From assembly GCA_003013855.2 (NCBI GenBank), contig ML058408.1, positions 7,665,356 through 7,729,355 on the forward strand: a stretch of DNA of 64,000 nucleotides, written 5' to 3'. The notes under the pieces were generated by a model, which saw only the letters and a list, made by a program, of their open reading frames with translations, did not search any database and was not told the DNA's origin. A program made the translations under genes and the position numbers. How positions within the stretch are numbered: position 1 is the first letter of the stretch; every line of letters begins with the position of its first letter. The stretch comes from Liriodendron chinense (Eukaryota > Streptophyta > Magnoliopsida > Magnoliales > Magnoliaceae). Shown piece after piece: positions 57,323 through 64,000 of the stretch.

Positions 57323-57346
57323 ACCTCTTAGCTAGGGCTAAGAGGT
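57323..57346 (+). ncRNA. conserved LTR hairpin (R/U5 region)
   Basis: Arms ACCTCTTAGC and GCTAAGAGGT (10 perfect pairs) enclose a TAGG loop, about 165 bp after the TATA box and so inside the transcript. The same hairpin is present at 32700-32723, 43894-43913, 49883-49905, 53874-53893 and 55610-55633. It is annotated here as an RNA structure, not as a separate RNA gene. Confidence 0.55.
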
Positions 57347-58106
57347 GAAGCTTGTAGTGGATTCAAGATGTTTCAATTCGTATTCAGTTGGTTTTAAGTT
57401 TGGAATTCATGATTATGAACTATGGTTTGAAGTTTATACAAGCTTTAAGTAGTTTTTCTTAGTCTTATGATGACTCATGGATGTTTGCATCAGTCTAGAC
57501 CTATATGATCCGAGGAATTGGAGTGCGCTCTAGTACTATGACCTTCATGCAAGGACTTCCTACCAAAGTTCTACTTTTCTGAATTTCTGTAATATGTATG
57601 GATTGTGCATGTGATTTGAATCAAGTTCAAATCCTGATCTAGCCTTGTCTTGTGACAGAACTTGAGGATGGTTATGATTGTGAACTGAACCTTTTGGAAT
57701 GGGGACTGACCTATGCAATTGAGCATGCTCAGCTCAGCCTACATTGAGTGAATCTTATGCATTGAACTTACATATGACAGATTGTTTGGTTTAACAGCTC
57801 TATCATCCGACTAGATAGACCTCAATGTCGATTCTAGTTGAGAGAATGAAAAACCACAGCGGATTGAACATCAAGGATTACTAAAAGTGGATCCTTGAAC
57901 CCTTAGTGCCTTTTTATAATTGTTTACATTCAAGTTAGTTTAAAATTGTTATTCACATCAATCTTATTCAAAATCTGGTTATTAGCTTTCAATAGACACT
58001 TTTGGATGTGTTTGTGAAATCCTACATAAGTCCCTGTGGATCGACCTCGGTCTTACCGAGTTTATTACTACATTGCAACCCTACATTGGGGAAGCGAACA
58101 AGTTTT

Positions 58107-58124
58107 TGGCGCCGTTGCCGGGGA
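58107..58124 (+). promoter_or_regulatory. primer-binding site (tRNA-Asp type)
   Basis: TGGCGCCGTTGCCGGGGA matches the Athila consensus and is complementary to the 3' end of plant tRNA-Asp. It lies six bases after the LTR. Confidence 0.93.
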
Positions 58125-58667
58125 ACTTTGACGGTTTTCACAAATTTCTAAAATTAGTATCTATTTAGGATTTTTAGGATTTTAGGACTAACTTAGCTTG
58201 TTTATTTGATTTTTCTTTTCAGGGATTTCTAGGAAGCTGAAGAAGATATAAGGAATTCAAGTGCCAAATCAGGTTCTATCCTTCTAAACCTTACTCTTCT
58301 CCTTCTCCTATCCATTCCTATCACATTCATCTCTTGTAGAGTGGGTGGAGACTCCTTTTGGATCTCTGAAAGGTCGGCCTTGTGCCACCTGGATTCCTAT
58401 TGGTCGGCTCTGCCGTCTTGGATCACCTTGTGCTCAGAGATTTCTTTTCTCACCTCTACTCCTCTTTCTCCTTTTTCTGCACTTTTTCTCAAAAGATTCA
58501 AAGAGTGGGTGGGGAGTTCTTTGAACCCCTATTGACCAGGAGAAATCGGTCTCTATCCTTTCTTTTGGCTTAGCCATTGCAGGACACCTCGTGCTTCGGT
58601 CTTAGAGAAAAGTAAAGAAAGGGAGGAAAAATTCTTCTTTCTCTTTGCTTCATATTTTTGGTTTTGC
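58125..58667 (+). other. leader between PBS and gag of the second Athila-like element
   Basis: This is untranslated and pyrimidine-rich (CTTCTCC, CTTTCTCC and similar). There is a tandem-like pair of TTTTGGATC / GATTCCTATTGGTCGGC phrases around 58350-58420, but no coding frame that I would support. Confidence 0.55.
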
Positions 58668-60044
58668 ATGCCACATTGGGCTCGGGATTCCAATAACCGA
58701 CTCATAAGTGAAGGGGGGATAGTAGAAGGAATTGACAGAGAGCCACGTGCTAGGAGACATCTAAACTCTCCAATTTTGTCTGAAGGTATAGCTGTGAATC
58801 AACCTAATCCAATGGCTAATCCTAATCTGGGCCAAAACCAAACTAAAACGGGGGAGAATGTGGTTGAGGATGTTCCTCGACCTAGAACTTTACGTGACTT
58901 CTTGCAACCAGCAAAAGCAAGCACTCCCTCATGCATAATATTTCCACCAAATGCAGGGAATGTGGATTTGAAACCGGGAGTGATCCAACTTCTCCCTAAA
59001 TTTCATGGATTAGACAGTGAAAGTGCCTATCAACACCTTAAGGAGTTTGATGAGGTAATAACCACCATGCACTTTGCTAATATGACTGATGATGTGGTGG
59101 GACTTAAATTCTTTCCTCTTACTCTTAAAGATAAAGCAAAAGGTTGGCTTCATGCATTAAGGCCAAGATCAATTGGTGCATGGACTGATATGCACAGGGA
59201 ATTCATAAAAAAATTCTTCCCTATTCACAAAACAAACATGTTGAAGCGCCTTATCATGAACTTTGCCCAAAAGGAAGATGAAACCTTCTTCCAATGTTGG
59301 GAGAGGTTTAAGGATCTATTAAATGCATGCCCACATCATAGCTATGAAATTTAGTGGGTGATAAGCTTTTTCTATGAAGGATTGACTTCACCCATGCGCC
59401 AATTCGTAGAGATGATGTGTAATGGGGAGTTCATGAATAAGGAGGATGATGAAGCATGGGATTATTTGGAAGAATTGGCTGAGAATGCACAGTCTTAGGA
59501 TACATCAAAACCCACAAATTCCAAGACTGGCCAACAAAAGGAAAAAGGAGGAATGTATGTCTTATCGGAAGAGGATAGCATAAGTGCACGGGTGGCCAGC
59601 CTCACAAGAAAGGTCGAAGCCATGGAATTGAGGAAAGGAGAGACGATTAACTCCAATGACATTGAAACTGTTTGTGGAATTTGTGCTGGAAACCAACATG
59701 CAACACAAGAGTGTCCCACAATTTCAGCAGTTCAGGACATCTTACAAGAACAATCCAATGCCATAAACAGTTATGAACGGCAATTTGGTGCTCCAACTTC
59801 AAACACGTTTAATGCTAGTTGGAAGAATCATCCCAATTTCAGTTGGAGGAATGGACCCACTGCGAATGCAACCCCCATCCCTCAAGCTCAACCTATACTA
59901 GGTCGATCTCTAGTCATTACTCCAAAAGTAACGCTAGAGGAGATGTTGGGTGCATTCGTATCGGTCCAAGCTGAGTATAACAAGACAAATTCTCTAAAAA
60001 TAGATGGGTTCATGCAAGAGCAATTGAAATTCAATCAAAATTAA
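58668..60044 (+). pseudogene. gag: second Athila gag
   Basis: It starts at ATG 58668 (MPHWARDSNNRLISEGG). The capsid core has LRDFLQPAKASTPS, LLPKFHGLDSESAYQHLKEF, AKGWLHALRPRSIGAW and FFQCWERFKDLLNACPHHSY. Stops lie at 59352-59354 and near 59498 in the same frame. Then come a coiled segment (VASLTRKVEAMELRKG) and a zinc knuckle C-x2-C-x4-H-x4-C (CGICAGNQHATQEC). The frame ends at 60044, where one base is lost or gained relative to the following protease frame. Its role is particle formation and RNA packaging. Equivalent residues line up with the gag at 52184-53015. Confidence 0.9.
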
Positions 60045-60061
60045 CCCAAGCCATCAATGAA

Positions 60062-61516
60062 TTGAAAACATCAATGGCTAGAGTTGAATCACATCTTAGT
60101 GTTAGAGAGAAGGGCACACTTCCTGCCCAATCTCTTCCTAACCCAAGAACCCAGTTTGAGATACAAGATGCAAGCTCATCCTCCCATCACACGGAACATG
60201 TTCAAGCTATCACCACTTTGAGAAGTGGAAAAGAAATTGACAAATCTAATCCGGTGAAGGCCCCAAAGCCTAAGGATCCAAAAATTTCCAAAGAGGATGA
60301 TAGCTCAAACAACACTCCACAAGAGAAAGAACCGGAAAGGCAATACAAGCCGGTTGCTCCGTTTCCACAAAGGTTGATTTCACCTAAACCTTTAGATAAA
60401 AATCTGAAAATTTTAGAAGTATTCAAGCAGGTGAAGATCAACATCCTGTTGTTGGATGCAATAAAACAAACACCATCGTATGCCAAATTTCTAAAGGAAT
60501 TGTGTACAGTCAAAAGGAAACACAATGTTCACAACAAAGTACTTTTGACCGAGAATTTGAGTGCCATCATCAAACAAGAGGTGCCCTAAAAATACAAGGA
60601 TCCGGGTAGTCCAACAATCTCATGCATCATAGGAGACTACCGGATTAAACAAGCCTTACTTGATTTGGGGGCAAGTGTGAATCTCATTCCATACTCAGTC
60701 TACAAGCAACTTGGGTTAGGTGAATTGAAACCGACTAAAACCACACTCCAACTTGCTGATAGATCCATCCGTATACCGAGAGGAATGATAGAGGATGTTT
60801 TAGTCCAAGTTGATAAATTCTACTACCCAGTAGACTTTATTGTCTTGGATACACATCCTGTGATAAGCACCGGTGCTCAAATCCCTGTCATACTTGGACG
60901 ACCGTTTCTAGCTACTTCAAATGCAATTATCAATTGTAGAAACGGACTTGTACAAATGTCCTTTGGAAATATGACCCTTGAGCTTAACATATTTGATTTA
61001 TGCAAACAACCACAGGAGGTTGATGATGATGTCCACGAATTAAACATGATTGAATCATTCGTGGAGGATACAGTCCCTTTGTCACTATCTTCTGACCTTT
61101 TGGAGGCATGTGTGGCCCATTCTCATGAGATAAATGATGACACAATACAAGAGATGGATGCCATACTAGAGATGATGCCGGTGCTTGATAATAAAAGATG
61201 GAGGGCCCTATTTGAGCCTTTGCCTGTAAACGAGAACAAGGCCCTCCCATCCAACATCAAGGCACCAACACTCGACCTAAAATCATTACCAAGTGAGCTG
61301 AAATATGTTTATTTAGGTCGAGATGAGACATATCCAGTGGTGATTTCTTCCCACTTGGATGAGGAACAAGAGAGTAGGCTAATGGCCACTCTATTAGAGC
61401 ACAAGAGTGCCATTGGATGGTCAATTGCGGATCTCAAAGGCATAGACCCACTGATCTGTACTCATCGCATACACCTTGAGGAGAATGCGAAGACATCTAG
61501 ACAACCACAAAGATGA
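60062..61516 (+). pseudogene. pro: second Athila Gag-Pro linker and protease
   Basis: The linker (AITTLRSGKEIDKSNP, YKPVAPFPQRLISP) runs to TAA 60587-60589. The same frame then continues through CIIGDYRIKQALLDLGASVN, the Athila-type protease active site, and VILGRPFLATSNAIINCRNG. It then passes into the pre-RT region (LPSELKYVYLGRDETYPVV, AIGWSIADLKGIDPLICTHR), ending at TGA 61514-61516 where Arg (CGA) is expected. This part is comparatively well preserved. Confidence 0.88.
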
Positions 61517-62240
61517 CTAAATCCAAACATGAAGGATGTGGTTAAGGCTGAAGTGGTAAAACTATTGGATGTGGGTATTATTTACCCAATATCCGATAGC
61601 TAATGGGTGAGCCCAACCCAAGTGGTGCCTAAGAAATCTGGAATAACCATCGTAGCCAATGCCAATAATGAACTCGTGCCAACTAGAGTCACTACCGGTT
61701 GGAGAATGTGCATTGACTACAGGAAGCTAAACACTGTCACGAGGAAAGACCACTTCCCCCTACCGTTTGTTGATCAAATTTTAGAACGGTTGGCGAGTCA
61801 TTCCCACTTTTGCTTCCTTGATGGCTATTCAGGGTACAACCAAATAGAAATTGCCCGTGAAGACCAAGAAAAGACTACATTCACATATCCATTCGGCACT
61901 TTCGCTTATCGACGGATGCCGTTTGGACTATGTAATGCCCCTGCCACCTTTCAGCGTTGTATGATGAGTATCTTTTCTGATATGGTGGGAACCATTCTCG
62001 AAGTCTTCATGGACGATTTTTCCGTATTTGGTTGTAGCTTTGATGAGTGCCTTGAGCACTTGAAATCTGTGCTGAAAAGATGTGAAGAAAAGAACCTTGT
62101 GCTGAATGGGGAGAAATGCCACTCCATGGTTCAAAAGGGAATTGTACTTGGTCACATCGTTTCATAGAATGGAATCGAGGTGGACAAAGCGAAAATTGAT
62201 CTTATCTCTAACCTTCCATCACCCAAGAGCATACGAGATG
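61517..62240 (+). pseudogene. pol: second Athila reverse transcriptase
   Basis: This continues the protease frame past TGA 61514 and TAA 61601-61603. RT motifs are TGWRMCIDYRKLNTVTRKDH, FLDGYSGYNQIEIAREDQEK, RRMPFGLCNAPATFQRCMMS and catalytic FMDDFSVFG at about 62005-62035. TAG 62165-62167 follows LGHIVS. At about 62240 roughly 20 bases are missing, so SIRDV jumps to GFYRRFIKDFS in another frame, losing the RSFLGHA part. The changes are consistent with an old, decaying copy. Confidence 0.9.
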
Positions 62241-62744
62241 TACACCGGATTCTACAGAAGGTTCATAAAGGATTTCAGTTCAATCTCTCGTCCTTTATGT
62301 AACCTACTGCAAAAGGAAAATTCATTTGAGTGGAATGAAGAATGTCAAAAGGCCTTTACCACCCTTAAAGGTATGTTGACATGTGCTCCCATAATGCAAC
62401 CACCTGATTGGAGCCTTCCTTTTGAGATTATGTGCGATGCTAGCGACTATGCTATTGGGGCCGTGTTAGGTCAAAGAAAAGAGAAAAAGCCATGTGTCAT
62501 CTACTATGCAAGTAGAACCCTAAACTCAGCCCAAGCAAACTACACCACTACTGAAAAAGAACTTTTAGCCGTAGTTTTTGCCTTGGACAAGTTTAGGTCC
62601 TACTTGATTGGATCCAAGATCATTATATTCACTGACCATGCCGCGCTTAAGTATCTTCTCTCTAAGAAGGATGCTAAACCACAGTTGTTAAGATGGATCC
62701 TTCTACTCCAGGAATTCGACATAGAAATACGTGATAAGGAGTAG
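62241..62744 (+). pseudogene. pol: second Athila RNase H
   Basis: After the deletion the new frame reads GFYRRFIKDFSSISRPLCNL, then PFEIMCDASDYAIGAVLGQR, TTEKELLAVVFALDKF and IIFTDHAALKYLLSKKDA, the RNase H connected to RT. It ends at TAG 62742-62744 after EIRDKE; a single-base change there moves the rest to the frame VIADHLSRLVL. Confidence 0.88.
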
Positions 62745-63146
62745 AAAATGTAATAGCTGACCATCTCTCTCGACTCGTCCTCACAGATTCTCCTGAAACG
62801 ACTACGATCAATGACATGTTCCCTGATGAACAACTTTTTACTGTTTCCCAATTGCCATGGTATGCAGACATTGCTAACTATCTTGCTACAGGTACAATTC
62901 CTACACATTGGAAAAAGCAAGATAAGGATAAATTCTTCACAGAGGTGCGAAAATTCCTATGGGACGACCCATACTTATTCAAGTATTGTCCCGATCAAAT
63001 CATAAGGAGATGTGTGCCAGATGATGAACAACAAAGTATCATCTCCTTCTGTCATTCGCAGGCATGTGGTGGCCACTTTTCGGCTAAAAAGACCACCGCG
63101 AAAATTCTGCAATGTGAGTTTTATTGGCCCACCATGTTCAAAGACA
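62745..63146 (+). pseudogene. pol: second Athila pol: linker and integrase zinc-binding domain
   Basis: The frame reads IADHLSRLVLTDSPE, a linker with PWYADIANYLATGTIP, and then the start of integrase (KYCPDQIIRRCVPDDEQQSI, SFCHSQACGGHFSAKKTTAK with the two His). It is lost at 63146, where one extra A creates a TGA after MFKDT. Confidence 0.85.
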
Positions 63147-64000
63147 CATGAGTTTTGCAAAACATGTGAACCCTGTCAGAAATTGGGAGGAATCTCTCGT
63201 AGAAATATGATGCCACTCAATCCCATCTTGATAATTGAAATCTTTGATTGTTGGGGCATCGATTTCATGGGTCCATTCCCATCTTCTTTTGGAAACGCAT
63301 ACATCTTGCTTGCCGTTGATTATGTTTCCAAATGGGTCGAGGCCATCCCTTGCCGGAATAATGACAATAAAACGGTCATTCGCTTCTTAAAAGAGAATAT
63401 TCTTTCCCGGTTTGGAACACCTCGAGTCATCATAAGTGATGGAGGGTCTCACTTTTGCAATCGCCCTTTTAAAACCTTAATGAAGAAATATGGTGTAACA
63501 CACAAAGTGAGCACTCCCTATCACCCACAAACGAGTGGACAAGCTGAGATATCCAATAGGGAGATTAAACACATTTTAGAGAAAACGGTGAACCCCGATC
63601 GCAAGGATTGGTCACTTCGGCTTACCGATGCGCTTTGGGCCTACCGTACTGCTTTCAAAACCCCTATTGGAATGTCTCCCTATAGACTTGTCTATGGGAA
63701 GGCTTGTCACTTGCCTGTGGAGTTGGAACATAGGGCATATTGGGCAATTAAGAAGATGAATTTTGATTCTGACAAGGCAAGCTCGTTGCGCAAACTACAA
63801 TTGAATGAACTTCCAGAAATTCGGAACGAAGCATATGAGAATGCGAGAATTTACAAGGACAAGACGAAGATATTCTATGATAAGAATATTCTTCGCAAGA
63901 CATTCACGATCAATCAAAAAGTCCTCATGTATAATTCTCGCTTACATCTATTCCCGAAAAAATTGAGATCTCGATGGACCGGTCCCTACATTGTACAAAC
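63147..64000 (+). CDS. pol: second Athila integrase core and C-terminus (partial at window edge)
   Basis: From CAT at 63147 the frame is open to the right edge (about 284 codons). It carries the Cys pair CKTCEPCQKLGG and catalytic Asp in WGIDFMGPFPSSFG, Asp in IISDGGSHFCN and Glu in TSGQAEISNREI. It then has the YRTAFKTPIGMSPYRLVYGK segment that is missing from the minus-strand Athila element, and RSRWTGPYIVQ at the edge. There is no Met at the start because it is an internal piece of the polyprotein, cut off by the frameshift at 63146. It inserts cDNA into host DNA. Confidence 0.9.

Larger units (their letters stand above)
56601..58100 (+). repeat. 5' LTR of the second Athila-like element
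   Basis: It runs 1500 bp from TGTTGAGCTCTTAATTGTG to GGGGAAGCGAACA. GACCGGTC-type palindromes cluster at 56850-57052. The TATA box TATAAAAGG is at 57157-57165, the conserved hairpin at 57323-57346 and the U5 hairpin at 58046-58060. The PBS begins six bases after the end. Confidence 0.93.
56601..64000 (+). mobile_element. second Athila-like element, plus strand, 5' part
   Basis: It has a 5' LTR, a tRNA-Asp-type PBS, gag, protease, RT, RNase H and most of integrase; the 3' end is outside the window. Its LTR is of the same group as the solo LTR at 31914-33348. It has many more stops and frameshifts than the minus-strand Athila element, so it has probably been inactive for longer, although the two code for closely similar proteins. 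Confidence 0.92.

Overview
The window is repeat-dominated nuclear DNA of a flowering plant. Nearly every recognisable coding stretch belongs to LTR retrotransposons of plant lineages: a Sirevirus-like Ty1/copia element, a Tat/Ogre-like Ty3/gypsy element with an archaeal-type second RNase H, and Athila-like Ty3/gypsy elements primed by tRNA-Asp. A 20-kb satellite array with a monomer of about 600 bp fills positions 5590-25549. This is the usual composition of pericentromeric or other heterochromatic DNA. I cannot name the species. I see no tRNA, rRNA, CRISPR or bacterial-type operon, and no ordinary single-copy host gene beyond a possible captured plant-mobile-domain-like gene.

Layout. 1-5568: the 3' end of a Sirevirus-like copia element (reverse transcriptase and RNase H, an env-like ORF, several polypurine tracts, 3' LTR rich in palindromes). 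5590-25549: the satellite, whose first 5 kb is organised as a three-monomer higher-order repeat of about 1637 bp. 25550-25913: the start of an Athila-type LTR, cut by the insertion of a Tat element. 25914 onward: the Tat element (5' LTR, PBS, gag, protease, RT, RNase H, second RNase H, integrase ending at 37429). After it come two spliced, antisense genes of the plant-mobile-domain/DUF7745 type (38495-41200, and 41971 up to 56528 in pieces).

Nested insertions. A solo LTR (31914-33348, TSD CCAGC) sits in the Tat protease-RT linker. A complete Athila-like element on the minus strand (43277-54672, TSD GAAGG) and a solo LTR (54845-56481, TSD GGATC) both sit in the first exon of the second antisense gene. 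The complete Athila element itself holds another solo LTR (48629-50505, TSD GAGGC). A further Athila-like element on the plus strand begins at 56601 and runs off the right edge. The four complete insertions have exact 5-bp target-site duplications, so the order of events can be read directly: satellite, then Athila-type LTR, then Tat, then the younger Athila elements and solo LTRs.

All retroelement coding regions carry stop codons, frameshifts or deletions, so none looks autonomous as it stands. The points I consider most worth a second look are the antisense gene pair, one member of which is recoverable only by removing two nested insertions; a hairpin shared by the Athila-type LTRs that shows a compensatory base-pair change; the higher-order satellite and its ancient internal duplication; and palindrome arrays that occupy LTRs of both the copia and the gypsy superfamilies.
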